DNA of 64,000 nucleotides from Amycolatopsis australiensis (GCF_900119165.1 NZ_FPJG01000001.1:1-64000), one strand, 5' to 3'; numbered from the stretch's first letter, positions 31,868 through 41,018 are shown. The notes: generated by a model not told the origin, from the sequence alone. Numbers and translations: made by a program.

Positions 31868-32557
31868 TCAGGCGATCGGGGTCAGGCCGTGAGGGGTGTC
31901 GACGACGTCGGCGAGGATGCGGATGTGGTCGAAGGCCAGCTGGTCAGGCATGGACAGCACGGTGCTGACCGGCAGCCAGCGGGCGTGCTCGGCGTCGGAG
32001 CCGGCAGTCGGGGTGGGCTGGTGGTCAAGGCGGGCGGTGTAGACGGTGGAGGCGACCGGTCCGCGGGGGTCGCGGCCGGGGGTGTCGTAGACGCCGACGC
32101 GGCGCAGCCGCGCCTGCTGGGCCGTGAGCCCGGTTTCCTCGCGCAGTTCGCGGTAGGCGGCGACTTCGGTGTCGTCCTGGCCCTCGCGCGCGCTGTCGCG
32201 GTCGGCGAGGTCGACGTAGCCGCCGGGCAGAGCCCATCGTCCGGCGAACGGGTCGTGGCGGCGGCGAATCAGCAGGACCGAGAGCACGCCGTCGCGTTCG
32301 GCGAGCAGGACGACATCGACGGTGCGGGCGACGTCGACCGGGTTGCCCAGGCGGGCGAGGATCGCGGCCCAGATTTCGGGGGCCTGGTGGTGGTTGACCC
32401 CGTCGCGCAGCTTGCCGTTGGCCGCGCACACGAGGTGTTCGAAGGCACGGCGGGCCTCGTCTTCGCTGGGCAGGGGCCGGGTGGAGAGGGTGCGGCCGTC
32501 GAGGAACGCGACGAGCTGGTTGAACGAGTGCGCGTCGGTCACGGTGGTCATCGCCAT
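31868..32557 (-). CDS. Nudix hydrolase, 229 aa
   Basis: Hydrolyses a nucleoside diphosphate linked to some moiety X; the substrate cannot be told. ATG at 32557 has GGAGG eight bases upstream. The Nudix core starts at about residue 80 (VDVVLLAERDG), with the box from LPGGYVDL to AYRELREETGL: the REUxEExGU part is intact, while the first loop is longer than standard and Asp replaces the first Glu, as in the ADP-ribose/NrtR-like group. The first 75 residues are an extra helical domain (EARRAFEHLVCAANGK). Its place among backbone genes suggests a regulatory or house-cleaning role. Confidence 0.82.
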   Translation of the reverse strand: MAMTTVTDAHSFNQLVAFLDGRTLSTRPLPSEDEARRAFEHLVCAANGKLRDGVNHHQAPEIWAAILARLGNPVDVARTVDVVLLAERDGVLSVLLIRRRHDPFAGRWALPGGYVDLADRDSAREGQDDTEVAAYRELREETGLTAQQARLRRVGVYDTPGRDPRGPVASTVYTARLDHQPTPTAGSDAEHARWLPVSTVLSMPDQLAFDHIRILADVVDTPHGLTPIA

Positions 32558-32646
32558 GCTGGGTGTCCTCCAGACAGGAAAGCAGATGGGGTGGTGGTGC
32601 GGCCGGGGGCGGGCCAGCGCTCCCGGTGCTCGAGGGGCCGCGGTGG

Positions 32647-33387
32647 TTACCAGCGCAGGTCGCGGCCGGGGTTGGGCAGGTGCTCGAGGGTGCAGGCCGG
32701 GCACATCCAGTGCCGGCCGCGGCGGGCCCAGCGCGCACTGACGGCTTCGACGAGCAGGACGTTGCGCTCGGCGTGGCGCAGCACGCCAGCGTCGCTGCCG
32801 TCCTCGTCCTGGGCGTGCAGCTGCAGGGGCCGGCCGGTGCCGTCATCGCACAGCGGCGCCGCGCAGCGCAGCGACCATGTCGGGGCCGGGTCGAATCCGA
32901 CATGGGCTTCGTCGGCGGGCAGCTGGTCCAGCAGCTGCCACAAGTCGGCAAAGGGAACGCTGGCGACGTCGCCGTCACCGGCCCCGACCCGCCACAGCGG
33001 GCCGTGGGACAGCCAGCTGGTGCGAGCCCACCACAGCGGGCGCCGCTCGGCCTGGGCGCGGGTGAATCGGGCGCTGACCTCACGGGCCAGCCGGGCCGAG
33101 GCCGGGCTGCCGGTGGGGTAGGGCCAGTCGAGGTCGAAGTCGGCCAGGTGCGTGGCCAGCTCGCGGATGTAGGTCAGGGTGGTCGGCCGGACCCGGCCGC
33201 CGCCGGGGGCGCTGAGCGTCCACAGGCCGGTGAACGCGCCGTCGGGGGTGCGGTCGGCGACGATGAGCAGCCCGGGCACCGCGGTGGGTTCGCCGTCCCG
33301 GCCCTCCGGCGGCGGGGGCGGGGTACGCGGGGCGGGAACGGCACCGAGCGGGGTGGCGGTCGTGGTGGTGAACGGGACGGTGGTCAT
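32647..33387 (-). CDS. Unknown protein with C-terminal zinc-knuckle half, 246 aa
   Basis: ATG at 33387 has AAGGAG upstream. A Thr/Pro-rich start is followed by an alpha/beta domain (GLLIVADRTPDGAFTGLW, then RPTTLTYIRELATHLADFD) and ends WMCPACTLEH, a CxxC. No family is recognised. It is coupled to the preceding 112-aa gene by ATGA and is upstream of the Nudix gene on the same strand. Confidence 0.65.
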   Translation of the reverse strand: MTTVPFTTTTATPLGAVPAPRTPPPPPEGRDGEPTAVPGLLIVADRTPDGAFTGLWTLSAPGGGRVRPTTLTYIRELATHLADFDLDWPYPTGSPASARLAREVSARFTRAQAERRPLWWARTSWLSHGPLWRVGAGDGDVASVPFADLWQLLDQLPADEAHVGFDPAPTWSLRCAAPLCDDGTGRPLQLHAQDEDGSDAGVLRHAERNVLLVEAVSARWARRGRHWMCPACTLEHLPNPGRDLRW

Positions 33388-33722
33388 GGGCGGGAGCTCC
33401 TTGCGCGGGTGCAGTGGCTCAGGCGGATGCGGGGGCGGCCGTTGGGCTCGGTGGCCACGGCCGGGGTGTAGGTCGGGCTGTCGTGGATGTGGCGGCCGAA
33501 CCGAATGGCCAGGGCAGTGACGACCTCGCGGGGCGGTGTGGTCCACTCCGGGGAAGCGGCTGCGGCCTGCCGCAGCGGCGCGAGTGTCGGCTCGAGCCAG
33601 AACTCGTAGTCGTTCCAGGCAGCGGCGATGTCGCGCCCGGCCTGCTTGGCGGCCGCCGGGGCCGCGTGGTGCTGGTGCTGCAGGTAGTCGGCGATGTCGG
33701 TGGCGCGCACGGTCGAGGGCAC
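33384..33722 (-). CDS. Unknown protein, 112 aa
   Basis: GTG at 33722 follows GGGAGG. Helical, with an early HQHHAAPAAAKQAG segment and a later basic end. Its stop overlaps the next start (ATGA). Function unknown. Confidence 0.6.
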   Translation of the reverse strand: MPSTVRATDIADYLQHQHHAAPAAAKQAGRDIAAAWNDYEFWLEPTLAPLRQAAAASPEWTTPPREVVTALAIRFGRHIHDSPTYTPAVATEPNGRPRIRLSHCTRARSSRP

Positions 33723-33778
33723 CGATCGGTCCTCCCTTCACAGCAGGCCGCGCACGGCGCGCGAGCCGGGGGCGGGGG

Positions 33779-34030
33779 TCAGTCGTCGCGACTGCGGCCA
33801 AGCAGCCGGGAGATGGCGCGGACCTTCCGGCCGGATCCGCCGCATTTCCCGCAATGGCGCCAGTTCTTGCCAGTGGGCGAGTGGTGCCTGCCGCCGCTGC
33901 AGTGCGAACAGGAGGTGTGGGGCCAAATCAGGCCGGACACCCCGTAGAGGACGACGACGAGGACCAGGACCACGACGAACCGGGCCGTGGAGTCGAGGCT
34001 GTTGAAGGCGTTGAGCAAGGCCGTGAGCAT
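33779..34030 (-). CDS. Membrane protein with DnaJ-like zinc-ribbon tail, 83 aa
   Basis: ATG at 34030 follows a GGGGGA ribosome site. One transmembrane helix (FVVVLVLVVVLYGVSGLIW, about 18-36) is followed by a cytoplasmic tail with CSHCSGG and CGKCGGSG, two CxxCxxG-type pairs like the DnaJ zinc finger, and an Arg-rich end. Small anchored zinc proteins of this kind occur in actinomycete plasmids; role unknown, possibly protein assembly at the membrane. Confidence 0.7.
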   Translation of the reverse strand: MLTALLNAFNSLDSTARFVVVLVLVVVLYGVSGLIWPHTSCSHCSGGRHHSPTGKNWRHCGKCGGSGRKVRAISRLLGRSRDD

Positions 34031-34055
34031 CGGGTTTCCCCCAGCGAGTCGGAGA

Positions 34056-34104
34056 GCAGACGGGGCGGGGTGATCCCGGCGTCGGATCACCCCGCCCCGT
34101 CTGC
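34056..34104 (-). terminator. 21-bp perfect hairpin terminator
   Basis: Arms 34056-34076 and 34084-34104 are exact complements with the loop CGGCGTC. It lies just after the stop of the leftward gene ending at 34131 and is the longest perfect stem I found in the window. Confidence 0.8.
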
Positions 34105-34130
34105 GCTGTGCGGGTTGGTTGTCGAAGCGG

Positions 34131-34781
34131 TCAGGCCGCCGGAATTTCGTGGCGCTCGCGGGCGGCGATCTCCTGCCGGTCCTGCAGGACGTTCACGAGC
34201 GCGTGCAGACCGTGGCCGATCAGGATCCGCAGCAGCACCACGGAGGCGATCGGGACGACCCGCACCGCCAGCTGCGGACCGAGCACTGCCAGCTCGGCCG
34301 GGTCGTTGTGGTGCCACAGGGCCACTGCGACCGGCAACGCCGGGTACAGCAGCAGCGCGGTGAACGCGAAGTCGACGACGAAGATCCGCCGCTCCAGGGC
34401 ACGGCTGTCCCGATTGATCTCCCACAGCTGGTAGGCGGTGACGCCGTCGAGGTGGTGGGTCAGGGCCCAGTTCTCCTGGATCGCGGCGCGGCTGTAGCCG
34501 AATCCGGCCAGCAGCAGCACCGCGACCGCGATGCCGGCGCCCCAGTGCTGCGGGGTGCCGCCGGTGGCGCCCGGCCACAGCAGCTGGGCCGGGGCGGTGA
34601 AGACCATCAGGTAGAACACGGCACCGGCCAGGCCCAGCATGGCCAGATCGGCCAGGGTCTGACCGATCCGCAGGTAGTCGGCGTAGCGGCCGCGCAGCCG
34701 CGGCCGCAGCCCGCCGTCCGGGCCGGCGGATTCGGTCCCGGCCGGCTCGGCGACGGCGGGAAATTCGGTGGTGGTCGACAT
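34131..34781 (-). CDS. Multi-pass membrane protein, 216 aa
   Basis: ATG at 34781 with AAGGGA upstream. A disordered Pro/Gly start precedes four hydrophobic segments (about residues 45-65, 82-98, 135-155, 168-185), including AVAVLLLAGFGYS and LLLYPALPVAVALW. The region between helices 2 and 3 (THHLDGVTAYQLWEINRD) is cytoplasmic and charged. Likely part of the transfer or maintenance membrane set; no family is recognised. A very strong terminator follows. Confidence 0.7.
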   Translation of the reverse strand: MSTTTEFPAVAEPAGTESAGPDGGLRPRLRGRYADYLRIGQTLADLAMLGLAGAVFYLMVFTAPAQLLWPGATGGTPQHWGAGIAVAVLLLAGFGYSRAAIQENWALTHHLDGVTAYQLWEINRDSRALERRIFVVDFAFTALLLYPALPVAVALWHHNDPAELAVLGPQLAVRVVPIASVVLLRILIGHGLHALVNVLQDRQEIAARERHEIPAA

Positions 34782-34918
34782 CAGAGGATCGGTCCCTTCA
34801 TGCAGGCGAACGGGGGTCAGTGCGTCGCCGTGAGCGGTGGCCGGGCCGTGCGAGCGGTGGTGGCGAGGACGGCGATGGGCGATGGCCCACCCACGGCTGG
34901 TGAACGGGTTGTTGCCTT

Positions 34919-35338
34919 TCAGTCGGCCTCCGGCAACGCTTCGCTGGTCGTTTCGAGGTACCGGATCGGCTTCCCGAGCCGGGTCGCGTAGGTGATCTCG
35001 TTTCGGGTGGACTCGCCGATGTAGCCGCCGACGTTCAGCACGAGTACCTCGTCGGCGAGGTCGATCTTGCGCATGTGGAGCCGGTCCAGGCGCATCTTGG
35101 CGTTGGCGATTTCCGGGCCGAACAGCTGCGCCGACGCCAGATCCGCGTCGGACTTCGTGTCGCAGCCGATGGACAGGACGATGTGCCCTTCGAGCGTGAG
35201 CCGGAGGTTGGCCGTCCGGAAGGCGTCGCTGAATCGCGTGGAGCCGCACAACACGGTGATCTTCGGTGCGGGGCCGCGGTAATCGCGGACGACGTGATGG
35301 TGCTTGGCGCACTCGGTGCTGAAGTGGGGGGAGGACAT
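34919..35338 (-). CDS. Nucleoside 2-deoxyribosyltransferase-like protein, 139 aa
   Basis: ATG at 35338 follows GAGGAG. The sequence KITVLCGSTRFSDAF and the later VLVLNVGGYIGESTRNEIT carry the marks of the nucleoside 2-deoxyribosyltransferase-like fold: a Rossmann-type start with CGSTRF, an acidic residue in the middle and the GESTRNEI loop at the active site. Such proteins act on nucleosides or nucleotides (base exchange or hydrolysis). On mobile elements they may alter the nucleotide pool or be antiphage; this cannot be judged here. Confidence 0.78.
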   Translation of the reverse strand: MSSPHFSTECAKHHHVVRDYRGPAPKITVLCGSTRFSDAFRTANLRLTLEGHIVLSIGCDTKSDADLASAQLFGPEIANAKMRLDRLHMRKIDLADEVLVLNVGGYIGESTRNEITYATRLGKPIRYLETTSEALPEAD

Positions 35339-35458
35339 GTCAGGGCTCCTCGGAGAAGGCTTGGTCAGCAGTGGTGAACGGCGTCGGCGGCTCTACGGGT
35401 TGGTCGCTCTGCAGCAGGGCGAGCCGGGGCGTCCTGGCTCGCATTCAAGAAGGGGTGT

Positions 35459-36007
35459 TCAGGCGGCTTGCGCTGCGCGGGCGAGCTGGTCGTCGGCGGC
35501 TTCGTGTTCGGCGGCGTTCTCGCCGTCGGGGCGGCGGGAGACGGCCAGGGCCAGCCGCTGCGCCAGCCTGGTGTCCAGGCCCGCGAAATCGGCGTGGTCG
35601 ATCAGGACGTTGATCCGGTGGGCCAGCACCCAGCCGGGCTGGTCGATCTGGCCGGCCATCTGCTCGAGCACGGCCCGGACGTAGGGGTGGGCTTCCAGCT
35701 CCGGCACGGTGACCGTGCGGGGCGTGCGGTGGGCGCGGGTGGCGGCGACGTCGGCCAGCAGCGCGGCGAGGCGGGCGTCGTCGCGGTCGGCGGCGATCAG
35801 CTCGTGCTCGGTGACCGGGTGGTGCACCGAGCTCGACAGCGTGGCCAGCTCGGCGGTGGCTTCGGCCAGTGTGGCGAGGATGCGGGCGTCCTCGGTGTCG
35901 TCGTCGCTGCGGGTGAACGCGGCGACCAGGCCGTCGACGAGGTCGTCGAGCTCGAGGTAGCGCAGCTGCGGGTCGGCGGGGGTGTCGAGCGGCTCGCGCA
36001 CGGGCAT
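35459..36007 (-). CDS. Unknown protein, 182 aa
   Basis: ATG at 36007; a TTG at 36025 with a better-placed GGAG is an alternative six codons earlier. The product is acidic and helical (LELDDLVDGLVAAFTRSDDD, then LATLAEATAELATL), soluble, with no motif I recognise. It stands at the left of a divergent gene at 36135, so the short gap contains promoters in both directions. Confidence 0.6.
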   Translation of the reverse strand: MPVREPLDTPADPQLRYLELDDLVDGLVAAFTRSDDDTEDARILATLAEATAELATLSSSVHHPVTEHELIAADRDDARLAALLADVAATRAHRTPRTVTVPELEAHPYVRAVLEQMAGQIDQPGWVLAHRINVLIDHADFAGLDTRLAQRLALAVSRRPDGENAAEHEAADDQLARAAQAA

Positions 36008-36134
36008 GGTGGTCGTGGTGTTCAAGGCTGGGCTCCTTCGCGGGCGTGGACGGACTGCCGGCGGCGTTCCCAGCACGGCAGCCCGGGGTCGTGAGCAGGG
36101 GTTTTGTCGGTGTGGGCCGGTAGGGTCTGCCGGT

Positions 36135-36455
36135 ATGAGCGAGGAGTTGGTGTTCTCCCACGTGGCTGGGGCAGCGTTTCGGGACGAACGCGAGATCGAC
36201 CGGTTCGTCGCGATGAAGGCGGTGTTCAACGTGCTGGGGCCGCCGTCGATGGATCGGCGCGGGGCGTTCAAGGAAGGCCACATGCACTGCTTCAAGTTCT
36301 TGCGCAGCGGCTTCTCGGACTCGCAGCATCACGTGAAGGAGCAGCGGCGCCGGATGCTGTTGTGGGCCACCAAGGGCCGCGCCGAGCGGGGCCAGATCGA
36401 GGACTGGTCGCGGTTGATTCAGGCGATCGAGGAGATGTGGATTCTGGCGGGCTGA
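36135..36455 (+). CDS. Unknown protein, 106 aa, leaderless
   Basis: ATG at 36135 has no Shine-Dalgarno but TAGGGT (36121-36126, after GG) sits at -10 distance, indicating a leaderless mRNA. The protein is alpha/beta, with an aromatic/His block (HMHCFKFLRSGF) and a basic helix (HHVKEQRRRMLLWATKGR). No family is recognised. It is convergent with the TraB-like gene across a hairpin. Confidence 0.6.
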   Translation: MSEELVFSHVAGAAFRDEREIDRFVAMKAVFNVLGPPSMDRRGAFKEGHMHCFKFLRSGFSDSQHHVKEQRRRMLLWATKGRAERGQIEDWSRLIQAIEEMWILAG

Positions 36456-36479
36456 GCGCAGGTTCTGTGACGACCGGGC

Positions 36480-36520
36480 GGCCGCCCCGAAAGGTCCGGT
36501 GCGGACTTTCGGGGGCGGCC
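36480..36520. terminator. Bidirectional hairpin terminator
   Basis: GGCCGCCCC-type left arm and GGGGGCGGCC right arm pair with two single-base bulges around a short loop. It separates the convergent genes ending at 36455 (+) and 36530 (-). Confidence 0.65.
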
Positions 36521-36529
36521 ACCGGTGTT

Positions 36530-38776
36530 TCAGGCGGCGCGGCGGCCCTCTTCGGTGAGGAAGTAGCGCACGGCCTTGCCGTTGCCTTCCCGGTCGATCA
36601 GCCCCATTTCCCGCAGCTTGCCCAGCAGCGTGCCCGCGTGCCGGGCGGTGCAGCCGATGGTGTCGGCGATCCGGCCGGGCTGGTCGAGCCCGGACGCGAT
36701 CGCCCCCAGCACGAGCCGCAGCGACTCGTTCACCGCCTCCGCGGCAACCGGCTCCGCGGTGGGCTGTGCCGGTGCCGGCGGCGCGGGCGGCATGCCGATG
36801 GTCGGCGGCAGCGGAGCTCGTGACCCTGGCACCGGCCGCACGCCACCGGCGCTGCCGAACGCTCGCGGCCTCGTCATCAGCGCGGACGCCGCGCCGCCGG
36901 CACCGGCGTCACCAGCCGCTGGGCGGGGCTGGGTGACGCTGAGCTTGGCGGCCTCGCTGCCGGCGTCGAGCTCAGCTGCGCGGCCGCGGGCCCGGGCGAA
37001 CCACTCTTCGATGAGCACGACGTTGTCCGGGATCGTCCGGTCGCGGCTGCGCTCGCCGGTGGTTTCGTCCAGGGGGTAGGCGTCGTCCTGGTCCGGCGCC
37101 CACAGCCCCTGGTAGACCGCCTGCCGGGCCTCGGGGTGATCGGGTTTCATGACGTACCCGACGCCGGGCTTGCGGGGCAGGGTGTTCAGGTCGAACGCGT
37201 CCGGGCCGGAGGCGGCAATCCGCGAGCACGTCGCGTCCTCGACCCGCAGCCCGATGCCGTTGCCGGATTTGAGGAACGAACGCAGCGCGGTGTCGTGCCA
37301 GGTCTGCACCGACGGGTCCTGGTCCGCGCACAGGCACCCGATCCCGATCTTGTTCGCCTCCCGGAACAGGCTCTTCCAGCCCTCCTTGTTCTCCTTGGTG
37401 ATGTTCAGGTGGGATTCGTCCATGATCACCAGCACGCCGGGGTAGTCCCGCGTGGGCCGGAACTTCCCGCGCAGGTGCGCCGGCTTGTTCGTCTCCCGGT
37501 ACCGCTGGATTTCCTGCAGCCGCGCAAGCGCCAGATCGGCTTCGTCCCGGCCGTAGTGCTCGGTGTTGTCCCACAGCAACGGGCAGGACTCGCCGTTCTG
37601 CCCGTCGATGTGGATGACCTTGATGACCCCGGTCCACATCGCGCACAGGCCGATGATCTCCAGCAGCCGCGACTTTCCCGTGCCGGGGGAGCCCACGACC
37701 AGGCCGTTGAGCATGCGGCTGGCGTTGAACAGCCGGTAGGTGGCGGTGCCGCGGCCGTCGACGTAGGGACCGATCGGGACGAACCCGCCCGGCAGCAGCG
37801 CCGGGTCGGTGAAGAACGCCGCGCCCTTGATCGGCTGGGCCAGGATGACGGTGAACTTGACCAGGCCGGGCTGCTCGATCTCCTCGCCCTCGTCGTTGGT
37901 TTCGGTGTAGGGCTCGGCCAGCAGCCGGACAGCCGGGATGCCCAGAGCGGTGGCGATCTTGCCCAGCACGGCGTGGACGTCGGCCAGGGACTGCTTGCCC
38001 GGGGCCAGGCGCAGGACGTACTCGACGCCGTGGTCGAATCGCTCGCCGGCGATCAGCGCCGACCCTGGCAGGCAGTAGCCGGTCTTGCCGACGAAGTCGG
38101 CCCACAGCTTCGGGAACTTCGCGATCGTCGCGTCGTCGATCTCGACCGGCTCGACGGTCTCGGCGGCCGGTTCTGGCTCGCTCGCGGCCCGCAGGTCGTG
38201 CTGGTGGTGGCGCCACCAGCGGGCGCCGAGGGAGAAGTCGCCGATCATCGCCAGGGCCAGGCTGCCCCAGTTGACGCCGATCGCCACGGCGAGGGTCATC
38301 CAGGCCGCGGCGGCCATGCCGAGCAGCCCGGTCCACAGCTGCCAGCCATCCAGCAGCTGCCGGCGGTGGCGGGCGATCCAGTAGCCGAGCGCGCTGGTGC
38401 CGAGCACGCCCAGCCCGGTCAGCAGGGCAGCGATCCCGGCGGCGTTCTGCGCGGCCTCGCGGATGACGAACGCGAACCCGATCAGTCCGGCGGTCAGGTA
38501 GTGCGGCAGCAGCTGCGCGCGGTTGCGGCGCTCGATCTCGGCCAGCGCCAGCCGCTGGGCCTTGGTGCGGGCACGCCGGGCCGCCCGGTTGCCCGGCTTT
38601 TCCGCCGGGTCGGCGGTCGCGGTGTGGTCGCCGGCGACCTGGTCGGGCAGGGTGGTCATCAGGGTCTGCACGGCCTGGGCCAGCTCGCGGGCGGTCTCGT
38701 CGAAGCTGCGCTCGATGGTGTCGAGCGGGTTGCCCTTGCCCCGGCCCGGGGCGTTCGGACGAGTGGTCGTCTTCAC
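36530..38776 (-). CDS. traB: TraB/FtsK-like DNA translocase, 748 aa
   Basis: Probable conjugative DNA pump of the actinomycete TraB/FtsK type, which moves double-stranded DNA between mycelial cells as a hexamer. GTG at 38776 follows GAGGAG. Residues 60-85 are basic; transmembrane segments lie at about 92-112, 118-136 and 146-178. The motor has Walker A GSPGTGKS (362-369) and Walker B VLVIMDE (448-454), then DQDPSVQTWHDTALR. After a Pro/Ala linker, about 690-745 is a winged helix (IADTIGCTARHAGTLLGKLR) like the FtsK gamma/TraB DNA-recognition domain that reads clt repeats. The layout is complete. Confidence is high for the family, moderate for the name. Confidence 0.85.
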   Translation of the reverse strand: MKTTTRPNAPGRGKGNPLDTIERSFDETARELAQAVQTLMTTLPDQVAGDHTATADPAEKPGNRAARRARTKAQRLALAEIERRNRAQLLPHYLTAGLIGFAFVIREAAQNAAGIAALLTGLGVLGTSALGYWIARHRRQLLDGWQLWTGLLGMAAAAWMTLAVAIGVNWGSLALAMIGDFSLGARWWRHHQHDLRAASEPEPAAETVEPVEIDDATIAKFPKLWADFVGKTGYCLPGSALIAGERFDHGVEYVLRLAPGKQSLADVHAVLGKIATALGIPAVRLLAEPYTETNDEGEEIEQPGLVKFTVILAQPIKGAAFFTDPALLPGGFVPIGPYVDGRGTATYRLFNASRMLNGLVVGSPGTGKSRLLEIIGLCAMWTGVIKVIHIDGQNGESCPLLWDNTEHYGRDEADLALARLQEIQRYRETNKPAHLRGKFRPTRDYPGVLVIMDESHLNITKENKEGWKSLFREANKIGIGCLCADQDPSVQTWHDTALRSFLKSGNGIGLRVEDATCSRIAASGPDAFDLNTLPRKPGVGYVMKPDHPEARQAVYQGLWAPDQDDAYPLDETTGERSRDRTIPDNVVLIEEWFARARGRAAELDAGSEAAKLSVTQPRPAAGDAGAGGAASALMTRPRAFGSAGGVRPVPGSRAPLPPTIGMPPAPPAPAQPTAEPVAAEAVNESLRLVLGAIASGLDQPGRIADTIGCTARHAGTLLGKLREMGLIDREGNGKAVRYFLTEEGRRAA

Positions 38777-38889
38777 TGGGGTTCACTCCTCGGGTTGGGG
38801 ATCGGCTGCAGAGCCGGTTCCGCACCGACCTCCGCACCCGAAGGCCGCGGGGCCTGCGGGTGCGGGTGCCGGAACAGCGCCGGTGCTGG

Positions 38890-40590
38890 TTAGACGCCGT
38901 TGGTGACGAACTCGCGGCTGCCGGCGTCGGGGGTGGCCGCGTAGGCCTCCTGCACCGAGGTCTGCTGGCTCAGACCGGTGTGCAGCTTCTGCGCGGCGGC
39001 CTGGGCGGCTTCCCACTGGGCCAGCGCCTCGTTGACCGCCCGGGCGGCGGCCACGACGCTTTCCTGCACCTCGGCGACCGAGGTGAGGGTCTCGCCGCGG
39101 ACACCTCCGCGGTCGAGGTCGGCGTTGGCCTGCTCGCAGGACTGGGCGAGCGCATCGGGGTCCGGGGCGGCGGCGACGATGCCGTCGTGGGCGCGGGTGC
39201 AGTAGTCGACCAGGTCGCCGGCGTACTGGATGGCCTGGTCCAGGCCGGTGATCTCACCGTTCACGATGGGGTACTCCTTGCCTGCCGCGAACTGCGCGGC
39301 GTGGGGGTTCACTGACGGGAAGGGAATGACGTTGCTGGATTCGGCCGGAGCCGAGGGCTCCGGCGCGGCGGCTGCGAGGTCGTTGTTCTCCTTTCCGGTG
39401 CCGGGTTCCGGGTCCGCGCTGGACGCGGAGCCGTGGTCGGTGGGCTGGGCGGGCTCGCCGCTGGCCGACGTCGTCGGGGCGGCCGGCATCGTGCCCGCGC
39501 CGGAACGGGCTGCAGCCTGCATCTCCTGCTCGACGAGCGCCTGGACCTGGGGGGAGGCGTCCTCGTAATGGCGGTAGATGTCGGCGATGTCGAGCTGGTC
39601 ACCGTGACGGCGAGCCAGCACCGCCAGCGCGTCGACGTCCTCCAGGCCGGGCACCACGGTCAGGCCCGCCCCCGGGGTGCGGCGGACGATGTCGAGCAGG
39701 TCCGCCCGGGCAGTGAGCGGCAGCGTGTTCAGCTCCTGCATGGTGACCCGGCCTATGCCGGGGCCGGTGACACCGGCCATGGCCCGGTGGTAGATCTCCG
39801 ACTGTTCCGCAGTCATCGGGTACGGCGCGCCGGAGGTGGCCGCGGCCACCTCCGGGGACTCCGCCCGCGCGGCGACGTCCGGTGCCAGTTCCCGGGCCCT
39901 GGCCCGGGTCGCGGTTCCCGGCGATGCCGGTGCCCCGCTGCGGTGGGTGCCCGGCGACGTCCACGCCTCCGGCGGGGTGGTGCGCGGGGTCCGCTGCGGC
40001 AGCGGGCTGCGTTGCGGCGGCGGAGTGCCGCTGTCGGCCTGCGGCACCGCAGCGAAGAACCCGATCGGCGCCGGTTCCTCCGCCCGCCCGGCGGCCGCCG
40101 GAGCGGGGTCGCCCGCCGCAGGGACGTCGTTCGCGGCGTCGGCCGACGGTGTCCCGGCGGGGGAGACGGGTGTGCCCGCGGCGGTGGCCGCGGGCGGCAG
40201 GGGCTCGGCCGCGGGTGCAGCGGTGTCGGCCGGGGTGGCGGTGTCGTTGGGGACAGCGGCGGAGAACCCGAGCGCCTTATCGGTCTTCGCCCGCTGCCGA
40301 GCGATGATCTTGGCCGCTTTCCGCTTGGCCTTCTCCTCCCGCTTGATCCGGCGGGCATCGTCCATCAGCTGCCGCTTCTCGTGCGCCGAGGACCAGACGT
40401 CGTCGGCCAGCCCCGCGACGTAGCGGCGCAGGCCCGAGGCCGGGGGCGGAGCGCCCGCGGCGGCGCGCTGGCGCATCCGCTCCATCCGGTGTTCATGCCG
40501 CGGCGGGGTTTCGTTGCGCCACCGGGCGGTGGTGTCTTCCCAGAGCCTGATGACGCCGTAGCCGATCAGCAGGCAGAACAACAGCAGCAC
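38890..40590 (-). CDS. Membrane-anchored helical protein next to traB, 566 aa
   Basis: GTG at 40590 with GGAGG close by. Residues 1-16 form a membrane anchor (LLLFCLLIGYGVIRLW). A basic helical part (about 60-105) is followed by a long Ala/Pro linker, a helical middle (about 255-345, MTAEQSEIYHRAMAGV), a second linker and, from about 445 to the end, a four-helix module (GEITGLDQAIQYAGDLVDYC ... TPDAGSREFVTNG) shared with the 744-aa protein at 24146. Upstream of traB on the same strand, it is likely a transfer partner that presents the module to the cytoplasm. Confidence 0.7.
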   Translation of the reverse strand: MLLLFCLLIGYGVIRLWEDTTARWRNETPPRHEHRMERMRQRAAAGAPPPASGLRRYVAGLADDVWSSAHEKRQLMDDARRIKREEKAKRKAAKIIARQRAKTDKALGFSAAVPNDTATPADTAAPAAEPLPPAATAAGTPVSPAGTPSADAANDVPAAGDPAPAAAGRAEEPAPIGFFAAVPQADSGTPPPQRSPLPQRTPRTTPPEAWTSPGTHRSGAPASPGTATRARARELAPDVAARAESPEVAAATSGAPYPMTAEQSEIYHRAMAGVTGPGIGRVTMQELNTLPLTARADLLDIVRRTPGAGLTVVPGLEDVDALAVLARRHGDQLDIADIYRHYEDASPQVQALVEQEMQAAARSGAGTMPAAPTTSASGEPAQPTDHGSASSADPEPGTGKENNDLAAAAPEPSAPAESSNVIPFPSVNPHAAQFAAGKEYPIVNGEITGLDQAIQYAGDLVDYCTRAHDGIVAAAPDPDALAQSCEQANADLDRGGVRGETLTSVAEVQESVVAAARAVNEALAQWEAAQAAAQKLHTGLSQQTSVQEAYAATPDAGSREFVTNGV

Positions 40591-40649
40591 AGCACGCCTC
40601 CTTCACTTTCTCTCGTGGACCGATCTCTCTGCGTCGTGCGATCAGGGGG

Positions 40650-41018
40650 TCAGGTGAACTGCAGCCAGCCGGCGACGTCGCCGGCGGCGTGCAGCAGCTG
40701 CGGGAACGGCAGGACCTGGTTGAGCACCATCAGCAGCATCAGCGCCGCGGTGGTGCGGGAGCCGCGCTCGAACACCCAGTCCGCGTGCAGCGCCACGGCG
40801 CGCAGCCCGATCGCCACCCACGCCCAGGCGTGCGAGCCGTGCCGGGACAGGTCCTCCGGCGGCAGGTGCTCGCCGGAGACCGCCCACTCCTTGGTGGCCT
40901 TCAGCGGGGGCCGGGAGTCGGTCCAGAAGGAGGGCGGGATGAACTGGGCGGTCAGCAGCGACCACACGTCACGAGGAGCCGGCGGGCCACCGGTGGAGGG
41001 CTGATGCGGGGCGGTCAT
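40650..41018 (-). CDS. Membrane-associated protein, 122 aa
   Basis: ATG at 41018 has AAGGAAA upstream and overlaps the preceding stop (ATGA). One or two hydrophobic segments lie in the second half (WAWVAIGLRAVALHADW, then TTAALMLLMVLNQVLPF). The first half is soluble with PPSFWTDSRPPLKATKEW. Probably a small membrane component of the transfer apparatus; no family is recognised. Confidence 0.65.
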   Translation of the reverse strand: MTAPHQPSTGGPPAPRDVWSLLTAQFIPPSFWTDSRPPLKATKEWAVSGEHLPPEDLSRHGSHAWAWVAIGLRAVALHADWVFERGSRTTAALMLLMVLNQVLPFPQLLHAAGDVAGWLQFT

